NCBI GenBank assembly: GCA_024683455.1 | Contig: JAIKYE010000080.1 | Coordinates: 1-48,133, forward strand | Direction of reading: 5' to 3' | DNA length: 48,133 nucleotides | Source: Bacteroidaceae bacterium | GTDB taxonomy: Bacteria > Bacteroidota > Bacteroidia > Bacteroidales > Bacteroidaceae | In this document: positions 27,001 to 34,775 of the stretch, piece by piece | How the letters are laid out: the number at the start of each line of letters is the position of its first letter | Position numbering within the stretch: the first letter of the stretch is position 1 | Position numbers and translations under genes: made by a program | The notes under the pieces: generated by a model | The model's database searches: none | Told to the model about the DNA's origin: nothing | Seen by the model: the letters and a program-made list of their open reading frames with translations, nothing else

Positions 27001-29755
27001 TGACGTTGATGGTGGTGCTGCCCCAAATCTCGGAGTCCTTACCATAGCCGCCGCCGAAGACGCTGAGAGATGAAGTCATCTCGTCCATTCCCTGCTCGTC
27101 CAAAAGCACACCCGAGTTGCGCTGGGTAATGTCATATTTAAACCCTTCTTCGTGATCGTAAAGCGGTCGGTCGTCATCGTTGCTGACTTTGGCAAAGATC
27201 TCGTCGCGGTCAATAATGTTATTGATTAGGTTTATGACAACGTTGCCGTTTACGTGACCACTGAGGTAGCAACCGCCATACAGGTTACCGCCCCTCAGAC
27301 GGCGGGCCTCATCTTCCTTAGTTGCATCACCGGTTCCTTCGCCAGTATCGGTTTCAACAAAGCCACCGCTACTTGCCCAAACATAATAATTTGTCCCGTC
27401 AGCAACTTCATCTCCTGCAGCCGTGAATTCTCCTGCCCCAGTGCTTGAGGTATAATACGTTTCGCCAGCCGTTAGGGTTGTGCCGCTTGTTACAGCGCTG
27501 TAATTATCTTGCCATGTTACGGTGTTCCAGACAAGTTCTGTCTTCTCTGTGTTCCACCGCTTGGGCTTAATCTGAATCTTATCGCAGTCTATGATAAGGC
27601 GGTCCTTAATCTTGCCATCCTGCTTATAACCGTTTTCTGCCTGTTCAGTTGCCGACCCAAGGATACCACCTTCGTAGGCGGCATTCAACTGAATGTTATC
27701 AACTGTTTGTGCCAGCACATTGGCATTGTTACAACCACCCACGATCTTTTCATAGATATTGATGGCTTCGTTCAGCTTTAGGTTCAGCGGACCTTCGTAG
27801 GTCATACTACCTACGTTACCGCCACAGAAGAAAGATCCAATCCATGAAGTATATTCCTTGTAGTTGTCATCGTCGCCTTTCTGCTTGTCGTCCACGGAAA
27901 CTTTGGGCTTTAGGTTCATAGTCACAGCTTCCATGTACTTTTTCATCTGATCAGATTGGGTCAGGTCTATAGTGCTGAAATTTTTATAACCAGTTTCATT
28001 TGTTAATGATAAATCTTTATCCTTTACATACCCTTTATAGTACTTGAGCACTTCATCGTTGACCATGTGGGCTCCGTTATTGCCCATGTATATATTCTCG
28101 GCAGTCACATAGGAACCGAGCTTCAGTTCTACACGAGCCTCTTCCGGATGTTCGTTCTTGAGGGTTGCACAGTTTCCGCCACAGAAGACATTACCACGGA
28201 TAATGGTGGACTTTTCTTCTGTACCCGTTATGTGAACGTAAACCTGCTCGGCATGTGGTCGGACTGCTGTAAGGGAATCGACAGAACTTGCGCCAGGGTT
28301 ATAATACAAATCGCTCCAAGTGGGATGGTTGGCCAATTCGGGATTGTCGGTGTAAGGATAGGCACCATTACCTCCGCCATAGATGCTACCGTTAATACTG
28401 GTACGTATTCCTACGGCATTACCGCCCCAGACTTTTCCCTGAATATCGTTGCCGCCATATACGTTATCTATTTTTCCGCCCTGTATCAGCAGACGGGCCG
28501 CGAATCCGGAAGGGAAGTCGTATTTACGTAGGCCAGTTGTTTCATCCTTATCGGTGATGTCGATATAAGTCGAGGCCATATCTTTTCCTGTCGCGGGATT
28601 AATGGGACGTACATTGGCTATACGGCAACCGCCATAGATGTTGTTTATCTCGAGCGGCTTACGGGGGGTAGCGACTGTTGGGTTAACGTCCAACAACAGA
28701 CCCACGGGACTGGTCATATCTCCCTTGTTACCACCGCTATATACGTTACGGATGAGGCCGCTCTGCAGGTCCCAAGTGGGACGGATTGCCATCGTTGCCT
28801 TATTGTTACCGCCAAAGAGGCTACCTATCTGGTAGTCTGCACTGGTGGCAAAGGTAAATCTGGGGTTGATACCCATCATCAGAATACGTTCGTCTGTTAG
28901 TTGCTCAACTCCATCAACTAAGATGCCATTCACCACATCGCTGGGGTTATCCACATGGATTACGGTATTCTTACGGATGGTAGCGTTGTTACCACCGCCA
29001 AAGGCATAGACGATACTACCGCCATCAATTTCCAGATAAGATTTATCCAACTCAGGTTCTGAAAAGCCTATAGTGTTGGATGCAATGGGGGCTTTACTTG
29101 CGTTATAGTCGGCCTCGCTGAAATAGATTCTGTAGTCCGTATCACTAACCTTCTTGTAGAAATAGTCGCCATTACCACCGGCAAAGAGGGAGCCTATATA
29201 AAGGGAATCTGTGGTGGTTTTCTTGTTATCCGTAACAGTTTCGCCGTGGGTGTCCTCAGAGTCTATCTTCACAAAGGTGTTATAAGTGGTGAAGATGTTC
29301 TTTTCATCTTCGGGGTCTTCAGTGTTCTGGTAGTTAAGGCTATCTACCGCCATCTCAAATGGCTTTTCTGCAGACGTTCCGATGGTACCGGCAATATCGT
29401 TACCGCCATACACCTGATTAATAAGGATGTTGCCAGTGTTGGTGTTCTCGCTGGGAGCTTCGGTATTGTCTCTGTTCTTACCATTGATATGAACGTATGT
29501 GCGTCCGCCTACATTAGCCATTCGGGCACCACCAAACACGCGGTCAATATCACCACTCTTTACGGTTACCGTAGTCTTTCCGTTTACATTTCCCTTGTTA
29601 CCGCCACCATAGACGTTACCGCCAATCTTTTGTCCGTAAGCGGGCAAAATGAAGAATGAAAGAGTGAAAAGTGAAAAATAAAGGCACAACCTTTCGAGGC
29701 TCATGGTTCTCATGGGCTTCATAAGTTTGCTAATTATGGTCTTTATTTTTCTCAT
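24014..29755 (-). CDS. Giant secreted glycine-rich repeat protein (probable beta-solenoid)
   Basis: I do not recognise a named family for this 1913-residue protein. After the leader (MRKIKTIISKLMKPMRTMSL onward, cleavage near AYGQ) almost the whole protein is about 37 degenerate repeats. Each has a core such as NVYGGGNxGxV or VFGGGxxG followed by TxVxVxxG strands, spaced 30-70 residues apart. The alternation of short beta strands and Gly-Gly turns suggests a right-handed beta-helix surface protein or adhesin. No membrane anchor or type IX sorting domain is seen, and the last residues (DTEVTVGN) end in mid-repeat, so the C-terminus may be lost. The frame is open from 29791, but the ATG at 29755 matches three neighbouring leaders. 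It is last in the fimbrillin locus. Confidence 0.82.
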   Translation of the reverse strand: MRKIKTIISKLMKPMRTMSLERLCLYFSLFTLSFFILPAYGQKIGGNVYGGGNKGNVNGKTTVTVKSGDIDRVFGGARMANVGGRTYVHINGKNRDNTEAPSENTNTGNILINQVYGGNDIAGTIGTSAEKPFEMAVDSLNYQNTEDPEDEKNIFTTYNTFVKIDSEDTHGETVTDNKKTTTDSLYIGSLFAGGNGDYFYKKVSDTDYRIYFSEADYNASKAPIASNTIGFSEPELDKSYLEIDGGSIVYAFGGGNNATIRKNTVIHVDNPSDVVNGILVDGVEQLTDERILMMGINPRFTFATSADYQIGSLFGGNNKATMAIRPTWDLQSGLIRNVYSGGNKGDMTSPVGLLLDVNPTVATPRKPLEINNIYGGCRIANVRPINPATGKDMASTYIDITDKDETTGLRKYDFPSGFAARLLIQGGKIDNVYGGNDIQGKVWGGNAVGIRTSINGSIYGGGNGAYPYTDNPELANHPTWSDLYYNPGASSVDSLTAVRPHAEQVYVHITGTEEKSTIIRGNVFCGGNCATLKNEHPEEARVELKLGSYVTAENIYMGNNGAHMVNDEVLKYYKGYVKDKDLSLTNETGYKNFSTIDLTQSDQMKKYMEAVTMNLKPKVSVDDKQKGDDDNYKEYTSWIGSFFCGGNVGSMTYEGPLNLKLNEAINIYEKIVGGCNNANVLAQTVDNIQLNAAYEGGILGSATEQAENGYKQDGKIKDRLIIDCDKIQIKPKRWNTEKTELVWNTVTWQDNYSAVTSGTTLTAGETYYTSSTGAGEFTAAGDEVADGTNYYVWASSGGFVETDTGEGTGDATKEDEARRLRGGNLYGGCYLSGHVNGNVVINLINNIIDRDEIFAKVSNDDDRPLYDHEEGFKYDITQRNSGVLLDEQGMDEMTSSLSVFGGGYGKDSEIWGSTTINVKKGYSFQSFGGGEQGVIGKSIGTSTAADGTYDSSTKRYTFNGKLYEYNPDYSTTINLYGEHAGATRSEDKTIYMAESEFLYAGGYEGPVMGDTHLYLGNGRIFDAFAGGCNADVLGHSETYVGKAWNYYKATPGYDDGFPYIRDYVYGGSDLGGRILGSLDIGSKFQPDDLTYRPLTDLKASTYLEYLQGIASGVYGGCYGSYDYSDPKYSHVTQKPYIHNSVVNFRPKDNTSYSSKSRVRRVFGAGEGTSGQRDGDAMQEHSYVHVHIPDNMENFASTEVFGAGNYYGVGMSHYVDPATATDEELEEASAIIDLVGGQIAAAYGGSYNEGVTRRTEVNVPAGSTIKIGKIFGGSYGTNALPPCDVYDANVNYASEDALVTGGIYGGNNNVRRTLYSKVNISSPVWSNKEKGYLGTVYGAGYGTYTWSEYTEVNLLPGAKVYEVYGGGQLGQVLNAESIEAYMKGFINVDNISQLPEHIRRLYSQDDIKNWNKLWKDAWTLGTFESTNSGPTTYYTPDAAFDKYVTNTKTNLSNPLARTAEMDDRTAKTNKYNTNVIIHEGANVVNYAYGGGLGDINQPNAGDVLGSTYIALLGGKVNKDIYAAGTTGNVYNIYDKSDTPFVASATAYIKGGSVRNVYGGGNLGSVGKGNYAGGSDNYYPNGYGEKTTGKLWEITKDSENKDIHDDAWHFLNSGIATVNVTGGKVGYMVSASDKAKISVCDKDDLPTGNVFGGCRGQSATEESMPTYEENPDFFLGYVNQTEVNIGSTDAATGPTIYGSVYGGGQDGHVRYQTNVTINKGEIGIPYIAANKAIIGDNLDDMHWLNRGNVYGAGSGIGTYDSNNKDENNKPIQKLSSSSGSITRSTNVTVNSGITGETGGVIYRNVYGGGSLASVGPPLIGTTECATKEQSLCSVTIDGAVGSTDESIFVKEYGGEVYGASRGETLDPTLYNNFADFASVIWTKVLLKKNAVIMGNVFGGGDAGVVKKDTEVTVGN
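29701..29755 (-). repeat. Shared leader cassette, copy 1
   Basis: This codes for MRKIKTIISKLMKPMRTMS. The DNA ACCATAATTAGCAAACTTAT followed by GAAGCCCATGAG is nearly the same as at 31022-31072, 32255-32308 and 37790-37843. Confidence 0.8.
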
Positions 29756-29832
29756 TTTTTTTGCTAGGCTAGCTAGTTTAACTAGTCTCACTAGTTCTAA
29801 CTAGGATTTTTCACTTTTCACTCTTTCACTTT

Positions 29833-30930
29833 TCACTCTCCAATATCCATCTTAAATTCCAAATCATCATCTGACATCATGTACAGGAAGGTGGGCGCAA
29901 TGGTTATACGCAACGTGTACATGTAGCCGCGCTGTAGCTGAGGCTGGGCGAACAGCACCTTGGGGTTCAGTACATTTACTGCCGTTTGATTCTTACGTAT
30001 CAGATTGCCTTTCTTGTCATAGATGTCGTAGCTTGTTGTTAACTTATAAAAGTTTTCGCCGCCGGACTTGGGTACATAGCCTAGATCGTCTTTGTATTCA
30101 GGCTTATTCTCGTTGTCCAGACTTGGCAGTTTGTCATCTGCCACTGTAGCATCCGGTTTGTCGTAAATAAGTATCTTCTCCATTTTTCCAGCCGACAGGT
30201 CTTCCTGGAATACCACATCTCTCACAATGGGCGAAGCTCCAGTGTTATTTGCCAGCAGCGTAATGGTTGTTTTCAGCTTAGGCATAAGTTGTTCGCAAGC
30301 TTCGTCTTTGTAAGACTCTAATTCCAGACGCTTGATGACGATATCGCGTAGCTGGTTGTATGTCTCGTCTATACGGAACCGCAGACGTAGGGCTGCATAC
30401 AGATGGTCGAAGAGGAAGAACAGGTTGTTCTTGTTTGCATCTCCGTCCCCAGCCTTTATCCTACATTTGAAGTCCCCTGGTGGAACCCAATCCAGACCAT
30501 CGCCCAGTGTGTAGGTGTATTTGCCAGGTTCCCCAGGTTTCTCGTTTCTGGTTGCATCCTTAGCTGCTGTCACGATACAGAGGTCTTTTGTCATGGCAGC
30601 ATTCAGTCCGGAGAATGTCATTTTAGCGCCATCAGCGTAAGTCTTACCATCTGGTGGTGCAATGGTAACTTCACCGGCATCATAGGGCATGTATCCGTAG
30701 AGATAGTAATCGGTAGGCCTCTCTACTTCCTCAATCATACGCCATTGATTGTCGGCACCATAATGGAACTTGTTTTTCTTTACGGTACCATCACTCTTGG
30801 TAAAGAACATTCCATAAGCCAGATAGACATGTTCCTCTTTATAACCACTGGGCTGCCAGCTAACGGTAGCACGGGTCACAGCATCCACCTCTACATATTC
30901 ATTCGTGTATCCCATCACCCAAAGAACCAC
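29833..30930 (-). CDS. Fimbrillin-like protein, separated from its leader by a frameshift
   Basis: The open frame encodes 365 residues with fimbrillin (Mfa-like) features: VTRATVSWQP near the N-terminus, a strand-rich body, and a C-terminal QRGYMYTLRITIAPTFLYM like the YTYxFKI signature of its neighbours. It has no export signal of its own from the ATG at 30930. Upstream, in the same frame, lie LTSCSSELEGPKEQKG codons, a good lipobox, but this frame has no start codon. The matching leader (MKKIQTIISKLIKP) begins at 31072 in another frame. The two frames meet at a heptamer repeat at 30975-30994. Removing one 7-base unit would give a 410-residue lipoprotein. It is either phase-OFF, a pseudogene, or a sequencing error. 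Confidence 0.75.
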   Translation of the reverse strand: MVLWVMGYTNEYVEVDAVTRATVSWQPSGYKEEHVYLAYGMFFTKSDGTVKKNKFHYGADNQWRMIEEVERPTDYYLYGYMPYDAGEVTIAPPDGKTYADGAKMTFSGLNAAMTKDLCIVTAAKDATRNEKPGEPGKYTYTLGDGLDWVPPGDFKCRIKAGDGDANKNNLFFLFDHLYAALRLRFRIDETYNQLRDIVIKRLELESYKDEACEQLMPKLKTTITLLANNTGASPIVRDVVFQEDLSAGKMEKILIYDKPDATVADDKLPSLDNENKPEYKDDLGYVPKSGGENFYKLTTSYDIYDKKGNLIRKNQTAVNVLNPKVLFAQPQLQRGYMYTLRITIAPTFLYMMSDDDLEFKMDIGE

Positions 30931-31072
30931 TCCCTTCTGTTCCTTCGGACCTTCCAGCTCTGAGGAGCAGGAAGTGAGAGTGAAGAGTGAAGAGTAATAG
31001 ACATATCCATCCCAGCCCCACGACGTTCATGGGCTTTATAAGCTTGCTTATTATGGTCTGTATCTTCTTCAT
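30899..31072 (-). pseudogene. Detached leader of the fimbrillin-like gene
   Basis: This 57-residue open frame begins MKKIQTIISKLIKPMN, nearly the same as the leaders of three neighbouring genes. It runs through a hydrophobic core (ICLLLFTLHSHFLLL) and then out of frame to a TGA. The heptamers TGAAGAG x2 plus TGAGAG (plus strand, 30975-30994) mark the place where the frame is lost. On its own it is not expected to make a useful protein. Confidence 0.7.
31022..31072 (-). repeat. Shared leader cassette, copy 2
   Basis: This codes for MKKIQTIISKLIKPM. The upstream sequence GTTAACGTTCCCGTTGAA (plus strand about 31077-31094) is also shared with the gene starting at 32308, so the untranslated leader is duplicated too. 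Confidence 0.8.
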
Positions 31073-31164
31073 TTCTTCAACGGGAACGTTAACCCTTTTT
31101 TATTTCAAATCGTCTTTGTTTAACAATAAACGGTAAACTAATTTTCATTTTTCACTCTTCACTT

Positions 31165-31185
31165 CAAAACCGCTTAACGGTTTTG
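31165..31185 (-). terminator. Hairpin between two fimbrillin-like genes
   Basis: CAAAACCG (31165-31172) and CGGTTTTG (31178-31185) form a perfect 8-base stem with a 5-base loop, just after the stop of the 31190 gene. It lacks a good T tail, so it may be an attenuator or processing site and not a full terminator. Confidence 0.5.
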
Positions 31186-31189
31186 ACAG

Positions 31190-32308
31190 TTACCAATTAT
31201 ACAACTGAATTTCTTTATCTATTCCATCTTGCCAGTCTGTGAAGGATGTGCGGACCGTTGCCAGTTCCACGCCACCTTCGGCATTCACCTTGAATATATA
31301 GGTGTAGCGGTAACCGGGTAGCCAGTCCATGTACTGGGCGGGTACTACGCAACTCTTTTCTTCACCATTTATTGTTACTCTATAGGTATAGCTGCCTTGG
31401 TTGGTAGCGGGTATCACCGTCTCCCAGTGGTGATTCTCTGTGGTGGCGGGGTGGGCTTCGCTGTCAGTCTCTGTCCACCGCTGGTTGAATGAGCCAAGAG
31501 TTTGTGTCACCGAGTTAGGTACCACCTCAAACAGCTCTGTTGTCTCGTTACCCTTCATGGGATAGGTAACCATTACACTCGCCTTCTTGGCAATGTTTTT
31601 TTCTGGTTCAGACGGGCGGAAATCATCATCTTCCAGAACAGTATATGTCTTACTGTCAGGATCTGATAGGATTAGCATAAACCGCACTTTAGAGAAGGGT
31701 TGCATAAACTCCAGCTGAACGGGCTTGCCAAACAGACGGGTGGGGTACAGCGTCCCATTGCCTGTACTGAACCACAACTTGCTGTAGTAGGGTGTATTGC
31801 CCTCGTTGGTGGCATCGACTATGAAGGAGGCTGTGTAGCTGTCATAGGTGCCATCCCCTGCAGGATTGTTCCCTGTTACTGTTGAAGCACCTGTCACCGC
31901 GAAGAAGCGGTAAGCCGTAGCTTCCCAGTCCCAGTATTTAGGTGTCTGGTCGGGATAAGCGACAAGGATGTAGTCCCAGCTGTTAGAGTTGGTAGTTGAA
32001 CTGCCGGAGCTGTTAGCTGCATACCTTACACGGTATTCTTCCATAACCCTCTGGTAGGTAGAGAATACATTGTCCATATTTTTGATGGCCCAGACACGGA
32101 ACGAGTTGATACCCGTTTCCTGAAGAGGAGTGCTGCCGGCACGTGTCACCTCCTCCTCCTGCTGATTAGCAGAGAAGGCGATAGCGGTGCCCTGCTTTAC
32201 TTCCGGTTCCACCTGCTCCGAGGAGCAGGAAATGAAGCATGCGACCATAAGGCTCATGGGTCCCATGGGCTTTATAAGTTTGCTTATTATGGTCTTAAAC
32301 TTCTTCAT
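31190..32308 (-). CDS. Fimbrillin-like (Mfa-like) lipoprotein
   Basis: This 372-residue lipoprotein has the leader MKKFKTIISKLIKPMGPMSL and the lipobox CFISC. The mature part starts CSSEQVEPEVKQGTAIAFSANQ, followed by VTRAG, which fits the fimbrillin pattern. The middle segment (WDYILVAYPDQTPKYWDWEATAYRFFAV) closely parallels segments in the next two upstream genes (EQTPKYWD, RQYAKYWD). The C-terminal YRYTYIFKVNAEGG is the typical fimbrillin strand. It probably forms a fimbrial or surface subunit after lipoprotein export. A run of about 22-base periodic repeats lies upstream. Confidence 0.88.
   Translation of the reverse strand: MKKFKTIISKLIKPMGPMSLMVACFISCSSEQVEPEVKQGTAIAFSANQQEEEVTRAGSTPLQETGINSFRVWAIKNMDNVFSTYQRVMEEYRVRYAANSSGSSTTNSNSWDYILVAYPDQTPKYWDWEATAYRFFAVTGASTVTGNNPAGDGTYDSYTASFIVDATNEGNTPYYSKLWFSTGNGTLYPTRLFGKPVQLEFMQPFSKVRFMLILSDPDSKTYTVLEDDDFRPSEPEKNIAKKASVMVTYPMKGNETTELFEVVPNSVTQTLGSFNQRWTETDSEAHPATTENHHWETVIPATNQGSYTYRVTINGEEKSCVVPAQYMDWLPGYRYTYIFKVNAEGGVELATVRTSFTDWQDGIDKEIQLYNW
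32255..32308 (-). repeat. Shared leader cassette, copy 3
   Basis: This codes for MKKFKTIISKLIKPMGPMSL. It contains the CCCATGGG/CTCATGGG text typical of the dispersed leader repeat. Confidence 0.8.
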
Positions 32309-32804
32309 CTTTTCAACGGGAACGTTAACTAATTATCATTTATCATTTTTCACTTTTCACTCTTTCACTTTTCATTTTTCTTTTCTCACGCGCGTGTACG
32401 CGCAACGTTGTTGTAGTTGTCTTTCTTTTCTTATTTCTTTTCTTTCTTTAAGGGGCGGCGGGGTGCTTTCTTTCTTTTTCTTTTTCTTTTCTGTATTTGG
32501 TATTTCTTACTACTAATTGTTTTGCGATATCAATGAGGGTTTATTTTATAGGTTGTTTTGTTTCAATAATCAACTTGTTTTTTTTATTAATCAACTTGAT
32601 TATTCCTCTTAATCAACTTATTTTTTTATTCCTAATCAATATGCCTTTCCTCTCATAGCGATATGCCTTTTCTCTGTTAGAGATTTTAGCTCCCTCTCTC
32701 TTGGAGAGGGCGGGGGGTGAGGCTTTATCTCCCTTTCTTTTCCCTTCCATCTCCCTTGCTTCCCCCTTCCTATGAAGGAGGAGCAAAGGGGAAGGTTTTG
32801 GGGG
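32309..32804. repeat. Repeat-rich 496-base spacer between fimbrillin genes
   Basis: No gene is seen. From left to right it contains a CTTTTCA heptamer tract (32338-32376), a GC-rich near-palindrome CGCGCGTGTACGCG (about 32388-32404) and TTTCTTTC-rich text. After these come about five degenerate units with a spacing of 21-23 bases (32568-32680) and two copies of the CT/GA-rich dispersed repeat (32688-32722 and 32755-32803). Confidence 0.7.
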
Positions 32805-34574
32805 TTAGTCAACTACTATAATAACCTTATACTGATATACTCCAGGAGTTGTAATCTTATAGTATGTGGTCGAACCGTCTGCTGTGTCAGCAGAATTGCA
32901 TTGTGTATATACACTACTGCTTTCTGTGTAGTATCCGTGGAGTGAAGTTCCAACTGCGAGTACAGTTCCTGCATCATAGGTTGGAGCCGTCTTCATGTAA
33001 CGGAATACATAGGTTCCTGCAGTGGTAGGTCCAAACTTCGCACCATTGATGGTGATGGCTGCACCTGCGGGTGAAGCATCAGCGGGAATAGACGCAATTG
33101 CTGAAAGCAGATTAGACTTAGTAACCACCATTTTCTTGGATGCGGCATCTGTAACTGTGAATGTGCCGGCTGTTGCATTCCAAGCGCCATTTGTAATAGC
33201 ATTAGCTACCGTAGATTCAGTAATTCCCTGAAGAGCTCCAGTTTCAATGGTTACAGAATAGAGCTCTGCATTAGTTCCGACAGTCAGTGCAGGATTGGTA
33301 GCACCGTCCTCAACGGTTACATATATGTCGTTACCCTTCTTGTACTCGTTGTTTGTAACAACAGCAGAGGCTTTAGAATAAGTGGTAATGCTTGGATCGG
33401 TAACTGTAGTGATGGTTTCCTGAGTACCATCTGCATCTTCAGCCACAACAGCATCAAGTGTGATAGGAGTGAGCTTATCATCTGTAATCTTAAACAGATA
33501 GGTATAAGCAAAGTTAGGCTTCCATGTCATGTAAGCTGCAGGAATCTTAACAGTTTGGTTAGTCACTGCAATGGATTCTTCAGTTCCTATGTTATAGAGT
33601 GTATAATCAACCTTTAAGGTCATTTCGCCGACGTTTGTTGTATTCGGCAAAACTGTTATATAGCCCGCGTTAGCCCATGTTGGAGCGCTTGATGTCGTTC
33701 CAATGCCAGTCGTGCTTGCGAATGAACCAAAGTTAAAGAAACTTGTATTTGACGTTCCTCCACTGGTGGATAATACCGCTTTCTTGGGTGTTCCGCTATA
33801 GGTGACAGTAAATGTTGCACTACTGGTTGATGAACCAATAAAGCTTCCATCTAAATAAGCTTCGTCATTGTCAGTTTTTTCTGTTCCATCTGTATAATGG
33901 AAAATGACGTTTCTAACCTCGTAGCCAGGTACAGTCTCGTAGATACCCAAGCGAACCTTTGTGGCAGCCTTGCGGAATGTGAACTGCACAACGTGGTTAG
34001 TAAATGAAGCCGGGGTGCCCGTTTGAAGGTCTGAAATCCAGAAGTTAGCTAACTGTGTGGGAGTACCAGCAATGGTCATAGTGTTCTTGTCAATGGCAGA
34101 AACGGTAACCTTGCCAGACGGGTTAATGTCTGACCATGCCTGGAAGTTATATTCACTAGCAGAATTGTCCCAATACTTTGGAGTTTGCTCAACTGATGTA
34201 GTAACTTGATAGGAACTGGTTCCATAGGTTCCTGCAACACCCACATATTCCCAATTGTTAGAATTCGATACTGTGCTATTCCCTGAGCCATTTACAAACC
34301 ATACATCGTATGGTGTAACACCGGAGGTTGCTGTGGCAAACACACGTTGGTCAACAGAAGAAACTGTTTTAACACCGAAGACTTTGAATTGGTAATGCAG
34401 TTTCTCCGCATCTGTGGATGATGTTCTCGTCACTTGTGGTGTATTGGAACTGAACAGAATTTTTCCACCGCCAGATTCCATTCCACCATCGGGTCCCAAA
34501 TAATTGTTGTCAGCGCAGCTGGCGAGAGCCAGAATGGCTGTTGCTAGGAATAATTTGTTTTTAATGGTCTTCAT
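32805..34574 (-). CDS. Fimbrillin-like lipoprotein with C-terminal extra domains
   Basis: This 589-residue lipoprotein starts MKTIKNKLFLATAILALASC, with the lipobox Cys20. The N-terminal half is fimbrillin-like: ILFSSNTPQVTRTSS, EQTPKYWDNSASEYNFQAW and PNFAYTYLFKITDDK. From about residue 380 onward there is a second region (ITLDAVVAEDADGTQETITTVTDPSITTYS, ending GVYQYKVIIVVD). This region is shared with the neighbouring 566-residue protein, so the two are paralogues with the same added C-terminal domain. It uses its own signal peptide, not the shared leader cassette. It probably builds surface fimbriae or an accessory tip; this is inferred. Confidence 0.88.
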   Translation of the reverse strand: MKTIKNKLFLATAILALASCADNNYLGPDGGMESGGGKILFSSNTPQVTRTSSTDAEKLHYQFKVFGVKTVSSVDQRVFATATSGVTPYDVWFVNGSGNSTVSNSNNWEYVGVAGTYGTSSYQVTTSVEQTPKYWDNSASEYNFQAWSDINPSGKVTVSAIDKNTMTIAGTPTQLANFWISDLQTGTPASFTNHVVQFTFRKAATKVRLGIYETVPGYEVRNVIFHYTDGTEKTDNDEAYLDGSFIGSSTSSATFTVTYSGTPKKAVLSTSGGTSNTSFFNFGSFASTTGIGTTSSAPTWANAGYITVLPNTTNVGEMTLKVDYTLYNIGTEESIAVTNQTVKIPAAYMTWKPNFAYTYLFKITDDKLTPITLDAVVAEDADGTQETITTVTDPSITTYSKASAVVTNNEYKKGNDIYVTVEDGATNPALTVGTNAELYSVTIETGALQGITESTVANAITNGAWNATAGTFTVTDAASKKMVVTKSNLLSAIASIPADASPAGAAITINGAKFGPTTAGTYVFRYMKTAPTYDAGTVLAVGTSLHGYYTESSSVYTQCNSADTADGSTTYYKITTPGVYQYKVIIVVD

Positions 34575-34628
34575 AATGCTATAGTTTTTGTTTTTATTCT
34601 TAGTTTAGTATTCTCTCGTTGTTATTTA

Positions 34629-34754
34629 GTCGTTTTGTTGCTTAGTTTATTTCTGGTCGTTTTGTTGTTTAGTTTAATACTTTTTACGTCTACGTGTAGA
34701 AAAACTTTTTTCTACGTGAGGAAAATATTTTTTCTACGTGTAGTAGTAAATATG
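34629..34754. repeat. 27-base and 22-base direct repeats upstream of a fimbrillin-like gene
   Basis: Two copies of GTCGTTTTGTTGyTTAGTTTA start at 34629 and 34656. They are followed by three units starting TCTACGTG at 34689, 34711 and 34733, exactly 22 bases apart. A fourth TCTACGTG, at 34780, overlaps the end of the next gene. Confidence 0.8.
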
Positions 34755-34775
34755 GGTTGGTTTAGTTTGTTTATA

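Noticed and set aside
24446..29659. Several long open frames on the plus strand opposite the giant gene
   Set aside because: They follow from the glycine-rich codon pattern of the minus-strand gene. They have no starts, promoters or domains of their own.
32568..32680. CRISPR-like array
   Set aside because: The units are degenerate with a period of 21-23 bases, there are no unique spacers of uniform length, and no cas genes are nearby.
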